From contig CAZZIZ010000001.1 of NCBI GenBank assembly GCA_964654535.1, positions 9,551 through 73,550 of the forward strand: a DNA stretch of 64,000 nucleotides. Reading direction: 5' to 3'. Within the stretch, counting starts at the first letter, position 1; each line of letters starts with the position of its first letter. Origin of the DNA: CAZZIZ01 sp964654535. Lineage in GTDB: Bacteria > Bacteroidota > Bacteroidia > Chitinophagales > UBA2359. The position numbers were made by a program, and so were the translations under genes. The notes under the pieces were generated by a model, which ran no database searches, was not told where the DNA came from, and saw only the letters and a list, made by a program, of their open reading frames with translations. This document shows positions 34,143 to 41,903 of the stretch, in pieces.

Positions 34143-34679
34143 ATGCCTGTAAATAGACCCTTTAACCTTCAGAAATGGATAGACGAGAACCGCGATGAGC
34201 TTAAACCGCCAGTAGGTAATCGAAACCTATACCGAGAAGCCGGAGATTATATAGTAATGATAGTGGCCGGACCAAACGCTCGAAAAGACTACCACTATAA
34301 TGAGACCGAGGAGCTTTATTACCAATTGGAAGGAAATATTGTTGTTCGAATTCAAGAGGATGGCAAGGCAGTCGACATTCCTATAAACGAGGGCGAAATG
34401 TTTTTACTTCCAGCCAAGGTGCCTCATTCGCCTATGCGATCCGAAGGATCGATTGGCCTAGTTATAGAACTGAAAAGAAAAGATAAAGAGAAAGACGGCT
34501 TGATTTGGTTTTGCGATTCTTGCAATACGAAATTGTACGAAGATTACTTTAAGCTGGAGAACATTGAAAAAGATTTCTTACCGCGCTTTAAAGCTTACTA
34601 CGGCTCCGATGATAAAAGAACCTGTTCTAATTGCGCCACAGTGATGGCCGTCGACGAACGATTTGTAGAACAAGACTAG
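34143..34679 (+). CDS. nbaC: 3-hydroxyanthranilate 3,4-dioxygenase
   Basis: A 178-residue cupin that cleaves the ring of 3-hydroxyanthranilate to 2-amino-3-carboxymuconic semialdehyde. Metal ligands are in DYHYNETEELYYQLEG (His, Glu) and LPAKVPHSPMR (His). The C-terminal rubredoxin-like iron site found in bacterial members is intact: CDSC near 122 and CSNC near 161. The size matches bacterial 3-HAO. Kynureninase, which makes its substrate, follows after 21 bp. Confidence 0.94.
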   Translation: MPVNRPFNLQKWIDENRDELKPPVGNRNLYREAGDYIVMIVAGPNARKDYHYNETEELYYQLEGNIVVRIQEDGKAVDIPINEGEMFLLPAKVPHSPMRSEGSIGLVIELKRKDKEKDGLIWFCDSCNTKLYEDYFKLENIEKDFLPRFKAYYGSDDKRTCSNCATVMAVDERFVEQD

Positions 34680-34700
34680 CCCGAAGCCTACAAGAAAATT

Positions 34701-35972
34701 ATGTCATTTACCAAAGGACTTTCCCTTGCCGCTGAATTAGATCAGGCAGATCCCTTACGCAGTTTTCGTGATAAGTTTCACCTTCCCGAAAAGGACGGCA
34801 AGTCTTTAATTTATCTCACTGGTAACTCACTTGGTTTACAACCAAAAACGGTGCGCGAGCACATTGAGCAAGAACTGTTGGACTGGGAAAACTTAGGTGT
34901 AGAGGGTCACTTTCACGGAAAGAATCCCTGGTACTACTATCATCATTTTGTAAAAGAAGTTTCAGAAGAAATAGTTGGAGCAAAAAGCGGTGAGGTGGTT
35001 ATTATGAATAGCCTGACGGCGAACTTACATTTTATGCTCGCTTCTTTTTACCAACCGAAAGGAAAGCGCAGTAAAATATTGATTGAGTCTCACGCTTTTC
35101 CTTCTGACCAATACGCGGCAGACAGTCACGCAAACTGGCATGGTCTCGAGGCTGAAGCAGAAGTGGTCGAGCTACAGGCACGAGAAGGAGAAGTCACACT
35201 TCGCACTGAAGACATTCTTGAAAAAATAAAAGAGCTCGGCGATAGCTTAGCATTGGTAATGATGGGTGGCGTGAACTACTACACCGGTCAATATTTCGAA
35301 CTAGAAAAAATAACTGCAGCAGCACACAAGGTGGGGGCGTTTGTTGGTTTCGATCTAGCCCACGCCGCTGGCAATGTTGACTTACAACTACACGATTGGA
35401 ATGTCGACTTTGCGGTTTGGTGTACTTACAAGTACTTGAACTCTGGTCCGGGTGGCACGAGCGGCACATTCGTACACGAAAAGCATGCGAACAACAGCGA
35501 GCTACCCAGACTAGCAGGTTGGTGGGGCAACGATGAAAAAACAAGATTTGAAATGCCTCGAAAGTTTGTGCCTCAAAGCGGTGCGGCTGGCTGGCAAGTG
35601 AGCAACGCGCAAGTCTTACCGATGGCTGCGCATAAAGCATCATTGGAAATATTTAAAGAAGCGGGCATTAAAAATCTAATAGAAAAGTCTAAGAAAATGA
35701 CAAGCTATTTGGATGGACTGCTTGAAGAGATTAACGCAGAAAACAATGACCAGCTAAACATTATTACTCCAAAGGCGATGAACGAAAGGGGCTGTCAATT
35801 TTCTATACTTACAGGGGCAAAGGGAAAAGCCCTTTACGAACGCTTAACAGAAAACAACGTAATCGCAGATTGGCGCGAACCCAATGTAATTCGCATAGCT
35901 CCGGTTCCTTTATACAACACCTTCGAAGAACTATATCAGTTTGCAACACTAATTAAAGACAACATTCAATGA
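34701..35972 (+). CDS. kynU: Kynureninase
   Basis: A 423-residue PLP enzyme cleaving 3-hydroxykynurenine (or kynurenine) to 3-hydroxyanthranilate (or anthranilate) and alanine. It shows IYLTGNSLGLQPKTV near 35, GFDLAHAAGNVDLQLHDW near 215 with the PLP-contacting aspartate, and the Schiff-base lysine in WCTYKYLNSGPGG near 244. NVIRIAPVPLYNTFEE lies near the C-terminus. With 3-hydroxyanthranilate dioxygenase upstream, the hydroxylated branch is favoured, but kynurenine 3-monooxygenase is not in this window. Its end overlaps the next gene by 4 bp. Confidence 0.94.
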   Translation: MSFTKGLSLAAELDQADPLRSFRDKFHLPEKDGKSLIYLTGNSLGLQPKTVREHIEQELLDWENLGVEGHFHGKNPWYYYHHFVKEVSEEIVGAKSGEVVIMNSLTANLHFMLASFYQPKGKRSKILIESHAFPSDQYAADSHANWHGLEAEAEVVELQAREGEVTLRTEDILEKIKELGDSLALVMMGGVNYYTGQYFELEKITAAAHKVGAFVGFDLAHAAGNVDLQLHDWNVDFAVWCTYKYLNSGPGGTSGTFVHEKHANNSELPRLAGWWGNDEKTRFEMPRKFVPQSGAAGWQVSNAQVLPMAAHKASLEIFKEAGIKNLIEKSKKMTSYLDGLLEEINAENNDQLNIITPKAMNERGCQFSILTGAKGKALYERLTENNVIADWREPNVIRIAPVPLYNTFEELYQFATLIKDNIQ

Positions 35973-36583
35973 AAAAAAGAGGACTAATTATATTTATCAA
36001 AAACCCAGAATTAGGAAAAGCGAAAACCCGCTTGGCTGCCACCGTTGGCAAAGAAAAAGCGCTAGAGGTGTATCACGACCTTTTGAGTCATACCCGTAAA
36101 GTTGCCTTGGAAGTAAACGCGGATCGCTTACTTTTTTACAGCCAAACGATTGACAACAATGATGAATGGTCTTTGGATAGTTTTAAAAAGTACTTGCAAA
36201 GCGAAGGAGACTTAGGTGAAAAATTGAAGCACGCCTTCGCCGCTGGTTTTGATAGCGACTATGATCAGCTAGTAGTTATTGGTAGCGACTGTCCGGTCTT
36301 GAGTGCTGCGCATATTGAAAAGGCATTCGAAGATATGTCTAAGACTGAAGACTCATCCGCGAGCAAAGTGGTCATTGGCCCCAGTAATGATGGTGGATAT
36401 TACTTGCTGGGTATGCGCAAATATTACTACCATTTGTTTGAAAACAAGCCTTGGAGTACTGACAAACTTTTAGAATCCACAGTCGCGGAACTTGAAGAAA
36501 GGAAAGTTCGCTTTTCACTTTTGGAAGAATTATATGATATTGACACGGAGGAGGACTTAAAAAGATGGACCGCCTCAGCATAA
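35969..36583 (+). CDS. DUF2064 (TIGR04282) glycosyltransferase-like protein
   Basis: A 204-residue protein with a GT-A-like start (LIIFIKNPELGKAKTRLA), VVIGSDCPVLSAAHIEKAF near 92 and GPSNDGGYYLLGM near 134. This is the DUF2064 family, distantly related to nucleotidyl/glycosyl transferases and named in some organisms for arsenosugar synthesis. No arsenic gene is nearby, so the substrate is open. It overlaps kynU by 4 bp (ATGA), so it is translationally coupled to it, although no pathway link is known. Confidence 0.8.
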   Translation: MKKRGLIIFIKNPELGKAKTRLAATVGKEKALEVYHDLLSHTRKVALEVNADRLLFYSQTIDNNDEWSLDSFKKYLQSEGDLGEKLKHAFAAGFDSDYDQLVVIGSDCPVLSAAHIEKAFEDMSKTEDSSASKVVIGPSNDGGYYLLGMRKYYYHLFENKPWSTDKLLESTVAELEERKVRFSLLEELYDIDTEEDLKRWTASA

Positions 36584-36592
36584 ATCAGTTTT

Positions 36593-37615
36593 ATGAAAAA
36601 AATATTCCCCCTGACAATTATTGTTCTATTGATATTTTCTAGTCTTAAGCTAGACGCACAAACGCCTTTTATAGGCTTTGAACACAATCATCAATTTTTC
36701 TGGACGCAGACTATTTACAATCCTGCATACGCAGGCCACGAAAGCCAGCCTACTTTTTATGCAGTTTCTCAATTGGGCAGAGCCAACTTCGATACCGCTC
36801 CTCAGTTATACAACGTAGCGTGGCAAACAAGCGTGGACAATCTTGGTTTTGCCTTAATAGCAAATTACTCTAACCTCGACCCCAATAATTCTACACGGAT
36901 GGGCTTAATCGCTGGTCAATTTAGTTTGGAGTTTGATGCCTTCGACAGTTTCAATGCGAAGGCCGGGCTGGGATTTGGGGCTTTACATTACAACAATGAA
37001 GTGGTTGATCCTACTAATCCAAACGCCAGCACAACAATGCAAGTAGAAAACAACGTACCCTTTGCGAGGTATAATGCTGACATTGGCATATTACTCTACA
37101 ACGACAATTTTAGATTAGGGATATCCTTGATACACAACAATGAGCCCGAGTTTAATTTTTTCAATACGGAATATATTTATCAAAATTTCAACGGCGGGAT
37201 AAGCTCCTTTGACCCTACCACCGTTTTCAGAAATCGCAACTACATTACATTTGCATACGACATTTACAGTGGTGACCTAAAATTTACTCCAAGCATATTC
37301 ACCAGGGTTTATGCGTTGACATTTGATTCAACAAACCGCCGAAGAACAAACAGTAACGACAACTTTAGACTAGATGCGAATCTAACTGCTTCACTTCGTG
37401 AGGAATTTTTCCTTGGCGCATCCTATATCAAAGATGTCAACTACATTGGTAGTGTAAACGCAGCTTACCGTACGATAGGAGGTTTTCAAGTATCTGCTTC
37501 CTTTAGCATTCCCAAAGCCGAAACCCCTGAGGGCTTTTTACAGTTTGAACTTGGCTTGGGCTGGTTTCCGCAGTGGGAAGATGATGATGACGAAGAATAC
37601 GATGACACCTACTAG
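36593..37615 (+). CDS. PorP/SprF family T9SS outer-membrane protein (second copy)
   Basis: A 340-residue barrel protein with signal peptide (ending KLDAQ) and the family region QFFWTQTIYNPAYAGHES just after it. The rest alternates as expected for strands, and the last residues are unusually acidic (EDDDDEEYDDTY). Unlike the PorP/SprF at 19469 it has no T9SS cargo gene beside it. It lies 9 bp after the DUF2064 gene and directly abuts the next gene, so it appears to be part of the kynU operon. Confidence 0.85.
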   Translation: MKKIFPLTIIVLLIFSSLKLDAQTPFIGFEHNHQFFWTQTIYNPAYAGHESQPTFYAVSQLGRANFDTAPQLYNVAWQTSVDNLGFALIANYSNLDPNNSTRMGLIAGQFSLEFDAFDSFNAKAGLGFGALHYNNEVVDPTNPNASTTMQVENNVPFARYNADIGILLYNDNFRLGISLIHNNEPEFNFFNTEYIYQNFNGGISSFDPTTVFRNRNYITFAYDIYSGDLKFTPSIFTRVYALTFDSTNRRRTNSNDNFRLDANLTASLREEFFLGASYIKDVNYIGSVNAAYRTIGGFQVSASFSIPKAETPEGFLQFELGLGWFPQWEDDDDEEYDDTY

Positions 37616-38161
37616 TTGGAAAACCAAAACAAAGTTTTTATTGGCTGTAGCCTAGATGGCTTTATAGCAGAGAAAGATGGAGGCCTTGCATTCCTCGATA
37701 TTGTTCCAAACCCAGATAAATTAGACCTAGGCTACTATTCCTTTATGAATGGAATCGACGCCTTGTTAATGGGTCGCAACACCTTCGACACTGTTCTTGG
37801 CTTTGGTATTCCCTGGCCTTATAAGAAACCCGTTTATGTATTAAGTAACAGCCTAAGCGAAATCCCCGAAGAGTATGCTGACAAAGCCATACTGGTAAAA
37901 GGAAAAATCCATGAGGCCCTCGAGCATATTCACCAAAACGGACACCACCGTTTATACATCGATGGCGGCAAAATTATTCAGAGTTTTTTGAAAGAAGATC
38001 TAATCGATGAAATGGTCATCACCAACATTCCTATTCTATTAGGTTCGGGTATCCCTTTATTTGGAGAATTAAATCAACACTTAGAATTCGAATTGCTAGA
38101 ATCTACTACCCTGCTCGATCATATCGTGCAAAGGAAGTACAGGCGAAAAAGAGAAAGCTAG
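37616..38161 (+). CDS. Dihydrofolate reductase / RibD C-terminal-like reductase
   Basis: A 181-residue protein of the RibD C-terminal/DHFR-like superfamily, NADPH-dependent reductases. NKVFIGCSLDGFIAEKDG forms the first strand and loop, LLMGRNTFDTVLGF is near 50, and YIDGGKIIQSFLKEDLIDEM near 115 is diagnostic. Single-domain members like this usually have unknown substrates. The start is a TTG immediately after the preceding stop (TAG TTG). The stop lies 1 bp from the end of the convergent glyA gene. Confidence 0.82.
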   Translation: MENQNKVFIGCSLDGFIAEKDGGLAFLDIVPNPDKLDLGYYSFMNGIDALLMGRNTFDTVLGFGIPWPYKKPVYVLSNSLSEIPEEYADKAILVKGKIHEALEHIHQNGHHRLYIDGGKIIQSFLKEDLIDEMVITNIPILLGSGIPLFGELNQHLEFELLESTTLLDHIVQRKYRRKRES

Positions 38162-38162
38162 T

Positions 38163-39434
38163 CTACCAAGTAAACAAAGGCAGTCCGCTCATCTTATCCT
38201 TAACCGCAGCCGCAACCTCATTTTTCAAACCAGCGTTTTCGTGATCGGTAACAACTTGATCAATCCACTCTACGATTTGAACCATATCACTTTCTTTCAA
38301 ACCACGAGAAGTAACCGCAGAAGTTCCCACTCTTAAACCAGAAGTTACAAACGGAGAACGCGTATCGAAAGGCACCATGTTTTTATTGACTGTAATTTCG
38401 GCTTCGCCCAGTGCATTTTCTACATCTCTACCAGAGACCTTTTTATTAGTCAAGTCAATCAACATTAAGTGATTGTCCGTTCCACCAGAAATTAGGTGGT
38501 AACCGCGCTTAACAAACTCAGCAGCCATTACATCAGCGTTTTTAATCACCTGCTCTGCGTAGCCTTTAAAATCATCAGTCAATGCTTCGCCGTAAGCAAC
38601 AGCCTTAGCCGCGATTACGTGCTCTAGCGGTCCACCCTGCATTCCTGGAAATACACCAGAGTCCAACAGAGAACTCAACTTACGTACGACACCCTTCTTC
38701 GTTTTCAAACCCCAAGGGTTTTCCATGTCCTTCCCTATCATTATCATCCCTCCACGTGGGCCGCGCAAGGTTTTGTGCGTAGTAGTGGTTACGATATGGC
38801 ATTGCTTTAAAGGATCATTAAGCAAACCCTTGGCAATTAAACCCGCTGGGTGAGCAATATCAGCGAGCAACAATGCACCCACCTCATCGGCTATAGCACG
38901 AAAACGTGCATAGTCCCAATCACGAGAATAAGCAGAAGCTCCGCAGATAATCAACTTTGGTTTTACCTCCAAGGCCTTAGCGTGTACCTTGTCCATATCA
39001 ATCAAACCCGAATCCCTTTCCACGCCGTAAAAATGAGGGCTGTAAACTTTACCCGAGTAGTTTACCAATGAACCGTGCGATAAGTGACCACCGTGAGACA
39101 AATCAAAACCCAGAGTTGCATCGCCAGGTTTTAAGCAAGCCAAAAACACCGCAGCGTTCGCTTGAGCACCGGAGTGCGGTTGCACGTTGGCCCAAACGGC
39201 ACCAAACAATTCCTTGGCTCGATCAATAGCCAATTGTTCAACCTGATCAACAATATGACAACCGCCGTAGTAGCGTTTGTTGGGTAAGCCCTCGGCATAC
39301 TTATTAGTAAGCACAGAACCCATAGCTTCCATTACTTGGTCACTTACAAAGTTCTCAGAAGCTATCAGCTCTATGCCGTGTAGCTGTCTTTCGCGCTCCT
39401 TACCTATTAGTTCAAATATTTTCGCGTCTTTCAT
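38163..39434 (-). CDS. glyA: Serine hydroxymethyltransferase
   Basis: A 423-residue PLP enzyme interconverting serine and glycine with tetrahydrofolate. HGIELIASENFVSDQV is near residue 22, NKYAEGLPNKRYYGG near 47 and LGFDLSHGGHLSHGS near 108. The Schiff-base lysine is in VTTTTHKTLRGPRGG near 224. The start at 39434 (MKDAKIFELIGKERERQ) fits the family; the longer frame from 39515 adds 27 unrelated residues. Confidence 0.96.
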   Translation of the reverse strand: MKDAKIFELIGKERERQLHGIELIASENFVSDQVMEAMGSVLTNKYAEGLPNKRYYGGCHIVDQVEQLAIDRAKELFGAVWANVQPHSGAQANAAVFLACLKPGDATLGFDLSHGGHLSHGSLVNYSGKVYSPHFYGVERDSGLIDMDKVHAKALEVKPKLIICGASAYSRDWDYARFRAIADEVGALLLADIAHPAGLIAKGLLNDPLKQCHIVTTTTHKTLRGPRGGMIMIGKDMENPWGLKTKKGVVRKLSSLLDSGVFPGMQGGPLEHVIAAKAVAYGEALTDDFKGYAEQVIKNADVMAAEFVKRGYHLISGGTDNHLMLIDLTNKKVSGRDVENALGEAEITVNKNMVPFDTRSPFVTSGLRVGTSAVTSRGLKESDMVQIVEWIDQVVTDHENAGLKNEVAAAVKDKMSGLPLFTW

Positions 39435-39534
39435 TGATTTAATTTGAGGCACAAATGTACGACCCAACCAGCGATTTAAAGAACCAGCACCAAGACATAC
39501 CAAATCCTGACCCAAGGATTTCTTACATTAGAAT

Positions 39535-40476
39535 GTGCAAAACAGAATAACAGAACTATTCCAAATCGAGCATCCGCTCATACAGGCAGGTATGGTCTGG
39601 TGCTCAGGTTGGGAACTGGCCTCAGCTGTCAGCAATACTGGAGGCTTGGGTATTATTGGATCGGGATCTATGTATCCCGATATCCTTGTAGAACATATAG
39701 AGAAATGCCAAGCTGCTACTAATAAACCGTTCGCGGTCAATGTACCGCTGCTTTACCCCAATATCGAAGAACATATCTCCAATATTATACGGCTAAAAGT
39801 TCCCATTGTTTTTAGCTCTGCGGGTAATCCCAAAACCTATACCAGCAGACTAAAAGAAGCAGGCATAAAAGTGGTGCACGTCGTTAGCAGCGCCAAGTTT
39901 GCACTTAAAGCCGAAGCAGCAGGAGTCGATGCTATTGTTGCCGAAGGATTTGAAGCAGGTGGACACAATGGTCAAGAAGAAACCACAACTATGGTGCTGA
40001 TACCATTAGTTTGCGACGCGGTCAAGATACCTGTCATTGCTGCAGGTGGAATTGGAACCGGCCGAGGAATGCTCGCAGCAATGGCGCTCGGAGCAGAAGC
40101 CGTACAAATTGGAAGCAGATTCGTTTGCAGCGAAGAATCTTCTGCACATATAAATTTCAAAAACGAAGTCGTAGCTGCCAAAGAAGGAGACACCAAACTC
40201 TCACTCAAAAAAGTAGTCGCGGTACGCTTGCTAAAAAACAATTTTTACGAAGAAGTACAAGCAGCCGAAGCGAGAGGAGCAAGCGCAGAAGAACTAAAAG
40301 AATTACTGGGAAGAGGCCGCGCAAAAAAAGGCATGTTCGAAGGCGAGTTAGAAAACGGAGAACTGGAAATCGGACAAATATCTGCCGGTATCAACGAGAT
40401 AAAACCTGCAGCAAAAATCGTGGAAGAAATACTCGAAGAATACGAAGCAGCAAAACGACTACTTCTGAACGCTTAA
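39535..40476 (+). CDS. FMN-dependent nitronate monooxygenase / FabK-like oxidoreductase
   Basis: A 313-residue TIM-barrel flavoprotein. IEHPLIQAGMVWCSG at the N-terminus, FAVNVPL near 64, VVAEGFEAGGHNGQ-type motif (IVAEGFEAGGHNG near 131) and VIAAGGIGTGRGM plus GAEAVQIGSRFVCS near 163-203 are the FMN-binding signatures. The family includes nitronate monooxygenases and FabK enoyl-ACP reductases; the sequence alone does not separate them. The start is GTG, 100 bp from the divergent glyA start. Repeat copy 8 begins 17 bp after the stop. Confidence 0.85.
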   Translation: MQNRITELFQIEHPLIQAGMVWCSGWELASAVSNTGGLGIIGSGSMYPDILVEHIEKCQAATNKPFAVNVPLLYPNIEEHISNIIRLKVPIVFSSAGNPKTYTSRLKEAGIKVVHVVSSAKFALKAEAAGVDAIVAEGFEAGGHNGQEETTTMVLIPLVCDAVKIPVIAAGGIGTGRGMLAAMALGAEAVQIGSRFVCSEESSAHINFKNEVVAAKEGDTKLSLKKVVAVRLLKNNFYEEVQAAEARGASAEELKELLGRGRAKKGMFEGELENGELEIGQISAGINEIKPAAKIVEEILEEYEAAKRLLLNA

Positions 40477-40493
40477 AGTGGCAATGATTGTTT

Positions 40494-40701
40494 GGGCGTG
40501 CCCCACTCTCATCTGCTTCACTCGCAATTTGCCTCTGCCGCAAAGCGGCAAGCAACATTGCAGCGTGAGCAAGTTCGGGGTCGGGCTGTCGGCAGTCGCT
40601 CTGTTCTTTAAAAAGCAAAAAGCCTATCTAGCTCTCAAGGAGCTAAAGGCTTTTCTTGCTTTTTAAAACAGGAGCTTCAACAATGCCTCTATCCCTCACG
40701 C
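40494..40701 (+). repeat. Structured intergenic repeat, copy 8
   Basis: Runs from GGGCGTGCCCC to CCCTCACGC. Hairpin 1 is enlarged to three stacked stems: TGCTTCAC/GTGAGCA, GCAATTTGC/GCAACATTGC and TGCCGC/GCGGCA. The central hairpin is long and nearly perfect: AAAAAGCAA, AAGCCT and TAGCTC against GAGCTA, AGGCTT and TTGCTTTTT. It begins 17 bp after the flavin oxidoreductase stop. Confidence 0.92.
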
Positions 40702-40744
40702 GTCGAGCCCTATTACTCTCCGATCTATTGACGCAGTTCACAAC

Positions 40745-40772
40745 TTGATTTAGCAAGCAAAGTGTAACTTAG
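40745..40772 (+). promoter_or_regulatory. Candidate Bacteroidota promoter for the DJ-1/PfpI gene
   Basis: TTG (40745-40747), 17 bp spacer, then TAACTTAG (40765-40772), one mismatch from TAnnTTTG, ending 4 bp before the ATG. The spacing is right, and a start site 6-7 nt on would make a very short or absent leader. Confidence 0.45.
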
Positions 40773-40776
40773 TTCT

Positions 40777-41511
40777 ATGCGTAGTTCACTTTTAATCCTG
40801 TTAATCTTTTTATCCGCGTGCACCGCTTTCGGTTCGAAACAAAGTACCGTAGAGGCGACCGGCACTCATACCGTCGAGTTAAAACCAAACCGCTACAACG
40901 TAGCCTTTCTAATTATGGACGGAGTTTACAATACCGAACTAACCGCACCCTTCGACATTTTTCAGCACACCATTTTTAGAGAAGGCATAAAAGCGATGAA
41001 TGTTTTTACCGTGGCAAATACCCTAGAACCCATCACGACATTCGAAGGAATGCGCATTTTACCCGATTTTAACTATCTCGAAGACGAACTTCCAAAAATT
41101 GACATTTTAGTAGTGCCAAGTGCAGAGCATCATTTAGACACTGACCTTGAAGATGAGGCGATGATAAACTTTGTAAAAAAAGTAGATCGCGAAGCAAGCT
41201 ATATGACTTCTCACTGCGACGGTGCATTTGTTTTAGCGAAAGCGGGAGTGTTAGATGGTGTGGTTAGTACTACTTTCCCAAGCGACCGTGAAGCAATGCG
41301 CAAAATGTTTCCACACTTAGACGTAAGAGACGATGTGCTTTTCGTTCACGACGGCAAATACATAACCTCCGCAGGAGGAGCAAAGTCTTTTGAGGCTTCG
41401 CTTTATTTAGCCGAATTACTTTACGGTAAAGAAATCGCACAGCGATTGGCGGGCGGCTTGGTCATAGATTGGGATTTGGAAACGGTGCCACATTTTATCC
41501 AAGAAAAGTAA
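40777..41511 (+). CDS. DJ-1/PfpI family lipoprotein
   Basis: A 244-residue protein with lipoprotein signal (LIFLSAC, cysteine at residue 15) and a DJ-1/PfpI domain. NVAFLIMDGVYNTELTAPFD near 41 and DILVVPSAEHH near 109 are typical. The nucleophile elbow is SHCDGAFVLAKAG near 147 with cysteine as the probable nucleophile. The lipoprotein form is unusual for this mostly cytoplasmic family and places it in the periplasm or outer membrane. Its substrate is unknown. It lies alone between repeat copies 8 and 9. Confidence 0.85.
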   Translation: MRSSLLILLIFLSACTAFGSKQSTVEATGTHTVELKPNRYNVAFLIMDGVYNTELTAPFDIFQHTIFREGIKAMNVFTVANTLEPITTFEGMRILPDFNYLEDELPKIDILVVPSAEHHLDTDLEDEAMINFVKKVDREASYMTSHCDGAFVLAKAGVLDGVVSTTFPSDREAMRKMFPHLDVRDDVLFVHDGKYITSAGGAKSFEASLYLAELLYGKEIAQRLAGGLVIDWDLETVPHFIQEK

Positions 41512-41519
41512 AGCTCTTC

Positions 41520-41836
41520 GCGTGAGGGATAGAGGGGTTAGACCAGCAGAGACATCAAGTAGCGCAGATTCTTCAAGCAAAAATTCCATATTTCTTCGTT
41601 AAAAATGCTCGCCATAGCTACTGCTATGTCTGCGCTTTTTGCCTTGAACTATGAAATTTTTGCTTCTGAATAATCAGCACGACTTAATATCTCTGCTGGT
41701 CTTGTTGAAGCTCCTGTTTAAAAAAACAAGAAAGCCTCTTAGCTCCCTAGAGCTAGATGAGGCTTTTGCTTTTTTAAGAACAGAGCGACTCCCGAAAGCC
41801 CGACCCTTGCTGCTTTGCAGCAGAAGGGACACGCCC
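41520..41836 (-). repeat. Structured intergenic repeat, copy 9, split by an insertion
   Basis: On the minus strand it reads from GGGCGTGTCCC to CCCTCACGC. Hairpin 1 tip is TGCTGC/GCAGCA. The central hairpin is AAAAGCAAAAGCCTC against GAGGCTTTCTTG with the TAGCTC/GAGCTA tip. Between GTTGAAGCTCC and GGATAGAGG it is broken by a 161 bp foldback element. It lies 8 bp after the DJ-1/PfpI stop, in the opposite orientation to most copies. Confidence 0.88.
41541..41701. mobile_element. 161 bp foldback (MITE-like) insertion inside repeat copy 9
   Basis: It begins GACCAGCAGAGA and ends with the exact complement TCTCTGCTGGTC. Beyond these 12-bp perfect ends the two halves remain imperfectly complementary to the centre, where CATAGC and GCTATG flank TACT at 41619-41622. 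It carries no open frame of note. Removing it restores a normal copy of the host repeat (GGGGTT joined to GTTGAAG), with at most a 2-bp TT duplication. A small non-autonomous insertion is the simplest reading. Confidence 0.65.
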
Positions 41837-41903
41837 AAATTCTTAATACTTAATCAGCATTGAAGCCCCAGATAATTCGCATCTTTAAAGCCAAGATTCT
41901 AGT

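Noticed and set aside
40011..40487. 158-residue arginine-rich open frame
   Set aside because: It is a shifted frame inside the flavin oxidoreductase gene, whose protein has clear family motifs. The biased composition is a by-product of that gene's codons.
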